Assembly (NCBI GenBank): GCA_026315105.1
Contig: CM048745.1
Span: 742,509,006-742,573,005 of the forward strand
Origin: Locusta migratoria
Taxonomy: Eukaryota > Arthropoda > Insecta > Orthoptera > Acrididae
Reading direction: 5' to 3'
Length of the DNA stretch: 64,000 bases
Below the pieces are notes generated by a model. That model made no database searches. It had not been told where the DNA came from and saw only the letters and a list, made by a program, of their open reading frames with translations. Shown piece by piece: positions 52,366-62,159 of this stretch. The position numbers and the translations under genes are program-made. Position 1 is the stretch's first letter; each line of letters opens with the position of its first letter.

Positions 52366-53411
52366 TTTTAGATATTTACGGTACGTCAAGTTGAGAACTC
52401 AAACAACAATCAGCCAAACCAATTCGACGCATCTCTAAGAAATCGACTTTGAAGTTTTGCAAGTAAGTGTAAGTACCAATCATAAATGAATTGCAGCATC
52501 TGTACGTGTAGCTCAGGTCGAAAATAATAATAATAATAATAAGGCAGTAGTGTTCTGGCCTTGCAATCCTAGGGTCGGTGATTCAAATTCTGCCGTGACA
52601 TTTTTTTCCGTGTGTTCGGATACTTACACAATTTTAATATCATGTAATAGTAAGTTTTACGAAAAGTGCACGTATTTTTGTTTATTCGTAATTTTCTATA
52701 TTTTATAGACGTTTGTTAATGATGATGGTTTCAAATTAAAAAAATATGTTACACTTTTTTACAGTATTGGCTTCACTACTAATTGACGACGGTAGTCTTT
52801 GAAGAGCTACGGCACTATTTTTTGGAAAGTAATCGCCGTACCTGTTAATGGCTTTCCAAGCAACTAACCTATTCAACCATCGTTTTACGTGACGACAAGG
52901 TATTCAGCTCGTCTGCATACACAAAACAAAGACTGACACAACATGTGGAACTAGAAATCGCAAAATGTTTTATATAACTGAATTCGAAAACCAAAAAGAT
53001 ACCTGACACAGTGGGATTCAAACCAGGACTTTACGGGGTATAAGGCAAGAAGCTGAGCTACACCGACAGATGCTGCAACTGTTTTTATTATTGGTACTTA
53101 CGTGCACTTTGAGAAACTTAATAGTTGGCCGTATAATTAATAAATCAAATGTTCAAATGTTGTTTGTAAGGGACTTAAGTGCGGGATCATCAGTCCCTAA
53201 ACTTACAAACTACTTATGAACTAACTAATACTAAGGACGTCACAAATATCCATGCCCGAGAGGGGATTCGAATCCCCGACCGTAGTGGCCGTGCAGACCG
53301 TGACTGCTGCGCCTCAGAGCGCTCGGCCACCGCGGCCGGCGAGTTGCGTCGAATGACTTTGGCTGATTGTTATTTGAGTTCTGAACTTCACGTACAATAA
53401 ATATAAAGAAA
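52366..53411. repeat. fold-back element with tRNA-like boxes in its arms
   Basis: Left arm 52366 to about 52630 and right arm about 52980-53411 (minus a SINE) are inverted copies: GTACGTCAAGTTGAGAACTC / the complement of GAGTTCTGAACTTCACGTAC; AACAATCAGCCAAA / 53358-53372; GTAAGTACCAATCATAAA / 53092; TTGCAGCATCTGTACGTGTA / 53070; GTAGCTCAG / 53054. Within the arms TGTAGCTCAG (A-box-like) and GATTCAAATTC / GTTTGAATCCC (B-box-like) face inward in opposite directions. A trinucleotide run (AAT)n lies at 52528-52541. Confidence 0.65.
53147..53340 (-). mobile_element. tRNA-derived SINE, family 1, reverse
   Basis: Antisense full-length copy: tail AAATGTTCAAATGTTGTTTG, B-box GATTCGAATCCCC and head CTCGGCCACCGCGGCCGGC. 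It sits within the right arm of the fold-back element. Confidence 0.95.
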
Positions 53412-54534
53412 CTGGTTGACCCGTGCGAATAATTCGCATTCTATCCTGATCACTGAAAGATAGGTAAGATAGTAATGGAGAAGAGGAGGATCCAAGTACA
53501 TATGTATAAAAGATAATAAACTTAAATAGTAGTGACAAATATTAGTCTCATTGTAAGACGATTAATATAATTAAATACAATATGATTGGTTGTGGAAAAA
53601 TAAAAACAACAAAAACAAAACAAAAATCAGGTATTGACTTTTTCATGTTTACTTTATTTTTTGGAAACTTGCTTATTTTACAAAATTCAGTTCATTCGCG
53701 CATTACACAACGCTTGCTTGAACAAAGTGAACAACTCCAACAGCTGCGATAAACTACCCTTGCGTAAAGAATCTAAACAACAGCAAGAGCCGTCGTGCCT
53801 GTTACTTACATTAAATTATTTGTGTATTTTTCGTCATTACATCGACAAGTATAAGCGAAATCGTGTGATAAACTATGCTTGCATAAAAGAAGGTCTTTGG
53901 CTTGCATAAAGAATAGACAATCTAAACAACTGAAAGAGCTGTCGTTCATGTTAGTTAAACCGATTGTCAATAGATGGCACCTTCGACATTGCTTTTACAT
54001 CGGCCGCGCAATCTAATAAGTTGTTACTCGGCGCGGTGGCTGATGGGATCTACCGAAAATACATGTCCATTTACGATCTTCTCCGGGTTTTACGAACAGT
54101 AAAACTTTTTTCAAATTATAGTTTTTTTGTGTGAAAATAATAACTGTAAACTATCTGTATATTTTTCGTCATTAGTGGAGAACTAAACTTTGAAAATGAT
54201 TGGATAAGTAATACGAGAGATATGGCGTACGCACAAAAAAACACTGATGAGAAATAATGCATACGATTCTAAAATCCGATACCCATTTGGTCTCCGTGTG
54301 AGGAGAGGTATCGATGTAGCTCGATGAAGCCTGGCACCAAGTCGGCGTTTCAAAACATCCCATAGGTGTTCTACAAGATTCACGTCAGGACTTTGTGCAG
54401 GCCAGCCCATTACAGGGATGTTTTGTCGTATGACTACTCCGTCACAGGCCGTGCATTACGAACAGGTGCTCGATCGTGTTGAAAGATGCAATCGCCATCC
54501 CTGAATTGCTCTTCAACAGTGGGGGGCAAGAAGG

Positions 54535-54838
54535 TGCTTGAATGAAACTTCCACTCTGCAGCGGAGTGTACGCTGATATGAAACTTCCTGGCAGATTAAA
54601 ATTGTGTGCCGGAACCGGGACTCGAACCTGGGACCTTTGCCTTCGCGGGCAAGCGCTCTACCGACTGAGCTATCCCGACACGACTCACGATCCCGCCTCA
54701 CAACTTTACTTCCGCCAGTACCTCGCCTCCTACTTTCCAAACTTCACAGAAGTTCTCCTGCGAAACTAGCACTCCTGGAAGAAAGGATGTGATGGAGACA
54801 TGGCTTAGCCACAGCCTAAGAGATGTTTCCAGGGTGAA
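54535..54838 (-). mobile_element. short element with tRNA-like centre and terminal inverted repeats
   Basis: The ends TGAAACTTCCACTCTG and (complement of) GGTGAAACTTTCACTCTG form weak terminal inverted repeats. The minus strand at 54605-54685 reads like a tRNA: GATAGCTCAGTCGGTAGAGC (D-arm with A-box), GCTTGCCCGCGAAGGCAA (anticodon arm), and GGTTCGAGTCCCGG (T-arm with B-box), with GCCGGCAC-type acceptor pairing. The bodies on both sides (ATGGCTTAGCCACAGCC, CTGGCAGATTAAAA) recur in my memory of arthropod genomes as part of one repeat. It is inserted in the Tc1 element, so I treat it as a SINE or MITE and not a host tRNA gene. Confidence 0.65.
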
Positions 54839-55694
54839 ACTTTCACTCTGTTGTTATAGTGCCAATCAAAACAACAAAGGGTGCAAGCCCCCCGCATGGA
54901 AGACACTACCACACCATAACACCACCGCCTCTGAATTTTATTGGCACTATACATGCTGGCTGACGACGTTCATCCGACATTGGCCAAACTCACGCACTGT
55001 CATCGCATCGTCACACTGTGTACCGTGATTGCAAGCGAGGCGTCGTGCGGCATTGACCTGTGTGATGTGTGGGTGGATACCCGCCTATTACACTGTACGA
55101 CCATCTTCAGCTGCCGGCGGTCTCTGACAGTCAACAGACGAGGTCGGCCTGTACGCTTTCGTGCTGTACGTGTTCATTCACGTTTCCACTTCACTGTCAC
55201 ATCAGGAACTATGGACCTAGGGATGTTTAGGAGTGTGGAAACCTCGCGTACGGACTTCTGACACAGGTGACACCCAATCAACTAACCACGTTCGAAGACT
55301 GTGAGTTCCGTGGAGCGCCACATTCTGCTGTCTCAGGATGTCTAATGACTACTGAGGTCACTGATGTGGAGTACCTGGCAGAAGGTGCAAGCACAATGCA
55401 TCTAATATGAAAAACGTAGGTTTTTGGGTGTGTCCGATTACTTTTGATCACATTGTGTATGATGATGTAATAAACCTACTACGTTACTCATTCAGAGTAA
55501 TCGACATGTCCGGGTTCTCTGTATTATGTATCTGCTAAAAAACACGGCTAAGTAAGTAATTGCGTAGACAATAATGCATAAACCTAGACTGAGTTATATA
55601 AACGTGTAGTGAAATGAATGAGACGATGCCCTCTGGATGCTGAAAGTTTAATATAAGTTAGCGAAACCGGTAATGCTTCTCAAATGCTAAATAT

Positions 55695-56175
55695 ACATGG
55701 CGATTATGCATCGTAATCTCTCTGCCCATTGCTTTCCCAATCTCTGTGCCTATTTTTACTCTTCTAGCTAACTGAAAACCACTGTATATTAAAAACTATA
55801 TTTATCTGTCAAATTTCAGTGTGATCGCTCAAACAATGAACATGTCTGAAGTAAGATATACTCCACTATGCACCGTACGAATTATTACGTAAACAGTGCC
55901 GTTCCTTTTGTTTTCAAGGCCAAGTGAGCGAAATTTTGTCCCAACGGTATGGAAGCGCATAAAATACGAAACTATTCCGAAGTGGCGATGCTCATACAAA
56001 ATTGCCAGTTTCATTTTTTACATTTTTCAGCTTTTCCTGTGGGTTTATCATTTATTTTTATTGACATACCACCCCTATATTAAAGCGAACAATACAATAC
56101 AAAACATTATTGAAACTGGTCAAGCCATTTCTGAGTTTTAGCGAGACTAACGCACATCATTTGATTTTTATATAT
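55695..56175 (+). repeat. 3' part of a non-coding interspersed repeat
   Basis: It contains CTAGCTAACTGAAAACC near 55768 and ends CATTTCTGAGTTTTAGCGAG, then ACTAACGCACATCATTTG and TTATATATAGAG. The same ending (GAGTTTTAGCGAGACTAACG plus TTTATATATATA) occurs at 58110-58155 and, reversed, at 56553-56600. Such endings resemble 3' ends of RTE/Proto2-type elements, but I cannot confirm this. Confidence 0.45.
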
Positions 56176-57150
56176 AGAGACCAGAGGACCCGGTGAACTT
56201 ACCCCTTAATATAAACCATATTAATTTAAATCATATGTATTTTAAGCTCAGTAGCTTTATAAAGGCATCATCATATAGTCTAAGTATCGGCTCGATAGTG
56301 GGCGGAAAGAGCGCGCAAATCACGCACACATGTCCAGGATAATGTTCATGTCACATTCGTGGAAGTTCAGGGAAGATTTAAATGGTGATACAATATGGAT
56401 AAATCGCGAGGAATATTTAGATTTCAAACATGTAAGATAATGAGTTGGTTATTGTGTTGCATGCGTTTAGAAATGTACTTGAAAGAGTAAAGTTCGCTTT
56501 ACACAATCTGAACCCGTATATGAACTGTCAAAGATAAAATGAATTGCTTTTCGCTAGTCTCGCTAAAAATCGAGACCGGCTGAACCGATTTGGCTATATA
56601 TCATTACATAAACCACTGAATCTATTGTGATGAAATCTGGTGTGGAGATAGCTTGAGCGTTGAAGTACCGGACAAGGTCCTTTAGAAAGTGTTTAATTCA
56701 AGATATTTTTTTGATTTGAAGTATATAAAGCGAAATATCGAACAATAATTACTCTCTGGAAAAGCTATTTACTCTTTGACTTCTTAACTATTTTTAAGAA
56801 GTTATAATTAACTTTTTTAAATGCATTGTCCCTTTTGTAAAAAGAGGATAGAACGGCGGAACAACAGAAGTACCTGTCATTACTTTACATGTTTTAAATC
56901 TAAATTTTCCTAGCAATTTTTGCACATTTTATCGCCGTTTAAACCCTCCCTGAACTTCCACGAATGTGACATGTACATTATCATGGACATGTGTGAGTGA
57001 TTTGCCCACTCTTTCCGCCACTATCGAGCCGATACTCAGACTATATGATGATGCCTTTATAAAGCTACTGGGTCTATAATATATATGATTTAAATTAATA
57101 TGGTTTATATTAAGGGGTAAGTGATTCGAAGTTCATCGGGTCATCTAGTA
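56176..57150. repeat. inverted-repeat element, arms about 200 bp
   Basis: 56176-56375 and 56942-57150 are inverted copies. Shared pieces include CTTACCCCTTAATATAAACC, AAAGGCATCATCATATAGTC, ATCGGCTCGATAGTGG, GGAAAGAG, CATGTCCA and TTCGTGGAAGTTCAGGGA. Each outer end has GA.GACCCGRTGAACTT. The interior contains a reverse copy of the TTTTAGCGAGACTAAC 3' end near 56553. No protein. Confidence 0.7.
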
Positions 57151-57151
57151 A

Positions 57152-58160
57152 TCTGGTCGACCCGGCTAATATGTATGTACTCTTGACTTTGAACTTCAAA
57201 TGTGCAAAATTTTATCGCAATCGTACATATGATATTGATATCCCAAAGAAAAGAGCTCTTTCAGTTTTTCACCAATTTTCCTATTTTATGGACAACTATT
57301 CCAAACTTTTACTTCACTCAAACCTTCCTCTCGCTTTGAACGTCGAATGTGCAGTATTTTATCGCAATCACACGAATGATATTGATGTCCCAATGAAAAA
57401 AGCTCTTTCAGTTCTTGTGAATTTCCAAATTTTCCGGTTAACTTACCCAAATTTTTAGTTCATAAGAACGTTCATCTTTCGTTGGACGTCAAATGTTCAA
57501 AATTTTATGACAATCGGATGAACGGTTCTTAACTTGTAGTGTTGAGTACATTAAGAAACACATTGACCCCACTTTTCACTGAAAACTTTTCCAAGACCAT
57601 AATGAACAAAACAAAAAATTAATTACCCTTGTCCGTCTTGCGAATAGTCAGTTATAGTGCTGAATTTAATCAAAAACACGTTGAAGAGCGCACTTTCAGT
57701 TTTTCTCAAATTTTCCAATTCTCCGGTAGATTTTCCAAAAAATTTATTTCATACAAACCTTGTCCTGTCAGGCCGTACTCATATGATGCTCTTACAACCA
57801 TGTGATAATATATTTTTATTCATAGAAAAAAATCGCTTTCGGTTTTTCTAATTTTTTCTACTTTCCGGGGACTTTTCCAAATTTTTGTTTGATGCGAACC
57901 TTCCTCTTGCTTTCAAGATGAAATGTACAAAATGTTGTCACAATTGGACGAACGGTATTGATAGCCCACTGGAAAAAGCTGTTTCAGTTTTTCCCAATTT
58001 TTCTCTTTTCCGGACAACTTTTCCATATTTTATCGTCGTTTAAACCTTCTTTGGACTTACACGAATATTTCAAGACTAAAATTAGCCAAATCGGTTCAGC
58101 CGTTCTCGAGTTTTAGCGAGACTAACGAACAGCAAATCATTTATATATATATTTAGATAA
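57152..58160 (+). repeat. modular repeat with about 150-bp units and a TATATATA end
   Basis: Begins GGTCGACCCGGCTAAT. Four to five degenerate modules follow, each with CTTTGAACTTCAAATGTGC-like, ATTTTATCGCAATCG-like and AGCTCTTTCAGTTTTTC-like phrases (near 57185, 57340, 57480, 57690-57760 and 57900). The end reads ATCGGTTCAGCCGTTCTCG, GTTTTAGCGAGACTAACG and ATTTATATATATATTTAG. The internal tandem repetition resembles that of the type X repeat at 16196. Confidence 0.55.
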
Positions 58161-58858
58161 CACGTACAGTGTTACGTTATTCCTCGTAACAAACCCAGTC
58201 CAATACTTAACCATTGAGAGTTCAGAAAAATTCAGTGATTTTAAATTGATAATAGTTTCTTCAGTCATCACCTATATATGTCTTCATCGTATAATGACCC
58301 GAGGTAGTGTCCGAAGCTACGTAGATGGACTTCCATACTGCCGCATCAGTTCAAATTTCTCAACTTTCTGCTGATGGATATCAATTTCACGTCACAACCG
58401 AGAATCCTTAGGTAAGTGAGATTTCTGAAAAACTGTATCTGTTTTATTGTTTCGACATCATTCGTTTTATCTACATTATCGCGAGTTACTATTTGCATTA
58501 CTAAAGCAGTATTTGTTCTAGAGATGGTCAGCACATATTGACACATTTACTATTTGTTGACATTTACCATTGTTTTCCTTTGGGCAACAAATTTATGTGC
58601 TTCATCCTCGTAGAATTCTATGTATCGTCGTGTTAAAGCTTCCTTAGTAGCAAATACGTTTCCTGTACATTTCAGTTCCGCGTCTGCCATGTATTCCCGT
58701 TTTAGAGTGTGCTGATTAGGCATCATAAGGGAAGAAAACTCCATCGGTTCAAAAACCAAAGAAACGTTCATATAGTTAACATATTTATCACGAATACGCG
58801 TGCATTGCAAAGAGGACGAAAATCAGCACTGCACAGATACACGACTCCAGTAACGACT
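58161..58858. other. unassigned sequence
   Basis: No repeat recognised. The 86-codon frame at 58550-58810 (-) reads as an ordinary soluble peptide with mixed charge, but I recognise no domain and will not call it a gene. Confidence 0.45.
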
Positions 58859-58868
58859 GAACTTCATT

Positions 58869-59064
58869 CTAAAAAAAATGTTCAAATGTTTGTATAGCTT
58901 ATGGGACTTAACTACGGGATCATCAGTCCCTAAACTTACAAACTACTTATGAACTACTTACGAACTAGGACGGCACAAATATCCATGCCCGAGGGGGGAT
59001 TCGAACTCCCGACCGTAGTGGCCGTGCAGACCGTGACTGAAGCGCCTTAGTCCCCGCGGCCAGC
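58869..59064 (-). mobile_element. tRNA-derived SINE, family 1, reverse, with perfect 10-bp duplication
   Basis: GAACTTCATT at 58859-58868 and 59065-59074. Antisense tail CAAATGTTTGTATAGC, B-box GATTCGAACTCCC; the head is slightly shortened (CCTTAGTCCCCGCGGCCAGC), with the A-box partly deleted. Confidence 0.95.
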
Positions 59065-59074
59065 GAACTTCATT

Positions 59075-59710
59075 TTACCCCTGAGACTTTTCATGATATT
59101 TCTTTAATTCTTCTTCGTTTGTTGTTTATGGCGTCTTAGAGACACTGAGTTTTAGTGACATGAAGCAGCGATTAACGCTCTGGACTCTACTGCTGGAGGA
59201 CATCGATGTCATCAATTCTTCGTTGACTCAACCTGATGTACCTTTTAAATATTATTAATAAATGTCGCAGTGCAATGAGTAACGACACGGCTAATTTTTT
59301 GCATTCAATTGTCCAAAAGAGCAAGCACTTTTACTCTCAATGGTCACTATGGCCGTAGTAACAATGAACCCTAACCTCTGAGGCAACGAAAGCAGGCAAC
59401 TGGACTGGCTAATGAAGAGTGTGTAAGTGGCTCCATAGATCTATATCCGTGAGTGAAACAGCAAGGTCGACTGGTCGGCTCGAATGAAAGAAGACTGACG
59501 TGCGTGATATGTTGACGTCACCCACAAGGAAGCCATCAGTCAACATTCCTGTCAGCTGTGGTTAAGGCGGGAGCAAAGTTAACTTCTTCACTACAAGATA
59601 CACTGCCAGAGAGTCCATTCCTGTTAAAAATTTCTCCCCACAAGGCAGATGTTTGTCCCTTTTTGGATATCTTACAAAATGATTTAATAGTCGTCTAGAA
59701 ATTGCATAGT
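59075..59710. other. unassigned sequence
   Basis: No gene or repeat recognised. Confidence 0.5.
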
Positions 59711-59756
59711 GTATATGCTTGACATCATTCAAGCCGCGGGTGCGATCTAATATCTT

Positions 59757-60294
59757 GTAATGGAATCTGCATAAGCAGAGGAACCCAGACCGATAGTTTC
59801 AAATTGTTTTATTTATATCGGTTTCGGCAAGTCCAAGTTGCCGTCGTCAAGTCTCTTAACATTTAAATATTACACGGCATTATTTCGATACATTTACGTT
59901 ATTGGATATGGGTATGTCGAAAATAAAACATTTTTTGCGTCTATTATAAAATGTTGCACCCATATCGCAAGCCCGTCGCTCATAATATTTGTTTACAAAC
60001 AACTGAACTGCATGAGTTTAGCTAAACTGCAGGAGTTTTGCTGTTTGTAAACAAACGTTCTCTGCGACGGGCTTGCGATATGGGTGCAACATATTTTATA
60101 ATAGACGGAAAAAATGTTTTATTTTCGACATACCCATATCCAAGAACAGAACGTAACTGCGACGAAATATTACCTTATAATAATTCAATGTTAAGAGACC
60201 TGAAGATGGCAACTTAGAATTGCCGGAACCGATATAAATAAAGCAGTTTTGAAACTAGCGATCTGAGCTCCTCTGCTTATGCAGATTCCATTAA
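59757..60294. repeat. palindromic element of about 540 bp with hammerhead-like cores
   Basis: The two halves are inverted copies over about 240 bp. The ends are TGGAATCTGCATAAGCAGAG and its complement. Inside: ACCGATA...ATTTATATCGGTTTCGG, CAACTTG..GTTGCC, TCTTAACATT, GGATATGGGTATGTCGAAAA, TAAAACATTTTTT, and GCACCCATATCGCAAGCCCG. The loop holds GTTTACAAACAACTGAAC / GTTTGTAAACAAACG. The direct repeat AAATTGCATAGTG occurs at about 59698-59710 and 60295-60307, so the inserted unit may run 59711-60294 with a 13-bp target-site duplication. No ORF. Confidence 0.8.
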
Positions 60295-60504
60295 AAATTG
60301 CATAGTGATTCGTCGCATTATATCTCGCAGTGATCGCATAACTCGCACAGCACTTATAAGTAAGTGACTCTCTTAAGCGTTTATTATGTAAAGAGAAGCC
60401 TTCTAGGTCACCACTTTTACTCCATTTCTTGTGACATTGCTCAGGGGTAATATCTCGGACGGTGCCTCTTGGACACAGTCTGATTGGGAATTTCAATCTG
60501 TACC

Positions 60505-60785
60505 TGCGCCTCGATTTCACAATGGTAGAGTGCCAGACTACAAAGGTTGCGGGTTGGATCCCCACCAGGTCCTAGGATTTTTGTCACTTTCCACTTCTTT
60601 CACTTCTGGCAGTATTGCTCGTGTGAAAAATACCTAGTAGCACCGTGGTTCGGAACCCACGTTAAATTGTTGGTCCTCATATAACTGGTTGGGTAAGTAA
60701 GTTCTAAGGTCGGAGGAAGGCAACGGCATACCACCTCCAAACAGGACCATGCCTAGTAAAGCACTGTGGTGTTAAAAACCAATCT
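60505..60785 (+). mobile_element. tRNA-derived SINE, family 4
   Basis: The head ACAATGGTAGAGTGCCAGAC (A-box) and GCGGGTTGGATCCCCACC (B-box) is followed by GTCCTAGGATTTTTGTCAC, AAGGTCGGAGGAAGGCAACG, GCATACCACCTCC and AGGACCATGCCTAGTA. The order and phrases are those of a SINE type known to me from arthropods. Single copy in this window, unrelated to families 1-3. Confidence 0.75.
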
Positions 60786-61331
60786 TCGCATTGTTGATTG
60801 CTTTACCTTACCTTTTAACTGCTCGGCATTTGAACGTTTCGTTGGCTCCCAGTCTGGTTGTAATATCTTTCGCGACGGTCTGTGATCAATCTCACGGAAA
60901 AAACTTATGACGATGCATCTTTATCTGTGTCGGGGAATCGTTTGAATTTCGCACCGACGCCTAAGCGTTTACCGGTAGTTGATTTCATAAATTCTATTGA
61001 ACAGGCTGTCTCTAAACTATCTTCTGATGCTGCAGAAGAGGGTAGGAGGGAAGCGTGTCGTGTGTTGACTGGTGCCCGTCCACCGAAGTGTAATATAACA
61101 GCAGCTGAGGCGTAAGCTTTACTTTCCCTTGCCTGCAGACAAGGGAAACAGCACAGTTTTGTTGAAAAAGGAAGTATGATGTGAAATGTGTTTTTCGACC
61201 AACTTCTAAGATAAACCCCCTGTCAGAGTCCGCAAATAATGATCTTGGATTGCATAAGGCTGGTATCTATCGTATTCCTTGCAGTTGTGGCATATCATAT
61301 ATTGGTCAGACAGTGGCATGTCATATATTGA

Positions 61332-61502
61332 GCCGGCCGCAGTGGCCGAGCGGTCTGCGGCGCGCCAGTCACAGTCTGCACGGCCGCTACGGTCAGGGGT
61401 TCGAATCCCCCCTCGGGCATGGATGTTTGTGTCGTGTTTAGTATAAGGTAGTTCATAAGTAGTTTGTAAGTTTAGGGACTGATGACCCCGCAGTTAAGTC
61501 CC
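61332..61502 (+). mobile_element. tRNA-derived SINE, family 1, inside the GIY-YIG domain
   Basis: TCATATATTGA at 61321-61331 and 61503-61513. Head and both boxes are intact (GTGGCCGAGCGGTC, GGTTCGAATCCCC). The tail ends at GCAGTTAAGTCCC, so the terminal ACATTTGAAC segment is absent. Confidence 0.97.
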
Positions 61503-62061
61503 TCATATATTGACCAATCAGAACTGTGGAAGACCGGCGCATAGAACACAAACGTTACACACGCTTACAACAGCTAAACAAATCCGCTGTGGCAGAACAC
61601 TGTCTTGGCACCGGTCATCGAATGGAATACAACAACACAGAGATTCTTCCACCTATAGTGTTATTAAGGAAGCTATTGAAATAAACTAGTCAGTATTTAA
61701 AGTAAAAGCAGCTTTGGTGCAATATATAAAAATGTCTTTTCAACAACATTTAAGAGCTGCAAAACGCGACGTATCAAAAACTATTGAAATTATACTAGCA
61801 AGTGACCTTATAAACAGAAATGGTGGTTATTGTTTAAATTCTGCTTGAAATCCGGCACTGTCTCTCGTCAAAAAACAGAGGGACAAAATTAATACTGCCT
61901 CACCTGTTGATCAATAGTCACTGTCGATATTTTTTATGTTTGGTCATCTTTGGTTTTGTTGACTCAGTAGTTACTTGTTCTGTGTGTGTTATCTTCCTTG
62001 TTTACCCTTTGCAAACCGAGGTATTAAACTTGCTTGCACACTGCTTCCTTGAGTGCTGTGG

Positions 62062-62130
62062 TGCCTTGAGAATGGCAGGGTGTTCTCCTGTCGAAATATC
62101 GGCGGTGGTCGACGACGTCACCCGGCAGCA
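62062..62130 (+). ncRNA. candidate hammerhead-like ribozyme at the Penelope-like 3' end
   Basis: TGCC + TTGAGAA (core C.GANGA degenerate) + GGCAGG...CCTGTC stem II + GAAA + a stem-III-like CGGTG...CACCCG hairpin + GGCA, which pairs back with TGCC as stem I. Penelope-like elements are known to carry hammerhead motifs. The first core segment differs from CTGANGA at two positions, so activity is doubtful. No structure calculation was run. Confidence 0.35.
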
Positions 62131-62159
62131 TACGCGCAAGTTGTTTTAAAAGTAATATC

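Larger units (their letters stand above)
52341..54298. mobile_element. inserted element with terminal inverted repeats, hAT-like target duplication
   Basis: Left end near 52337-52365 and right end near 54266-54294 are inverted: GAGACCACATGGGTATCGG and its counterpart with one mismatch, continuing with ATTTTAGAAT, about 29 bp in all. TGACGAGA (52333-52340) and TGAGGAGA (54299-54306) flank it, so an 8-bp duplication with one mismatch is plausible. The Tc1 sequence continues directly on each side. No transposase frame is seen, so it would be non-autonomous. Confidence 0.55.
52140..55457 (-). mobile_element. Tc1-like DNA transposon split by later insertions
   Basis: It begins CACTATGTGATCAAGA after TA (52138-52139) and ends TTTTGATCACATTGTG before TA (55458-55459): Tc1-type terminal inverted repeats and TA target. 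On the minus strand, 54300-54410 encodes WPAQSPDVNLVEHLWDVLKR, the conserved end of the DDE transposase (its last catalytic Glu is the E of VEHLW). N-terminal parts lie toward 55300 and are badly decayed. The element is cut by a segment at 52341-54298 and by a tRNA-like MITE at 54535-54838. Confidence 0.82.
60850..62150 (+). pseudogene. Penelope-like element with the reverse-transcriptase core deleted
   Basis: 60882-61115 encodes the N-terminal conserved region: GNRLNFAPTPKRLPVVDFIN, SIEQAVSKLSSDAAEEGRRE and CRVLTGARPPKCNIT. At 61128 a frame change gives LPADKGNSTVLLKKE, the PADKG motif at the entrance of the RT domain. The text then jumps to CVFRPTSKINPLSES and AGIYRIPCSCGISYIGQT, the start of the GIY-YIG nuclease, so the whole RT palm is gone. 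A SINE (61332-61502) splits the nuclease, which resumes with DRRIEHKRYTRLQQLNKSAV, AEHCLGTGHRMEYN and later LINRNGGYCLNSA. The 3' UTR near 62062-62130 has a hammerhead-like fold. Confidence 0.85.

Noticed and set aside
54605..54685. Functional tRNA gene on the minus strand
   Set aside because: It pairs well, but extra bases lie between the acceptor and D-arm, the T-stem has a mismatch, and it is embedded in a repeat unit inserted in a Tc1 element.
57152..58160. CRISPR-like array because of regularly spaced repeated phrases
   Set aside because: The repeats are long and degenerate with no unique spacers, and the context is a eukaryotic interspersed element.
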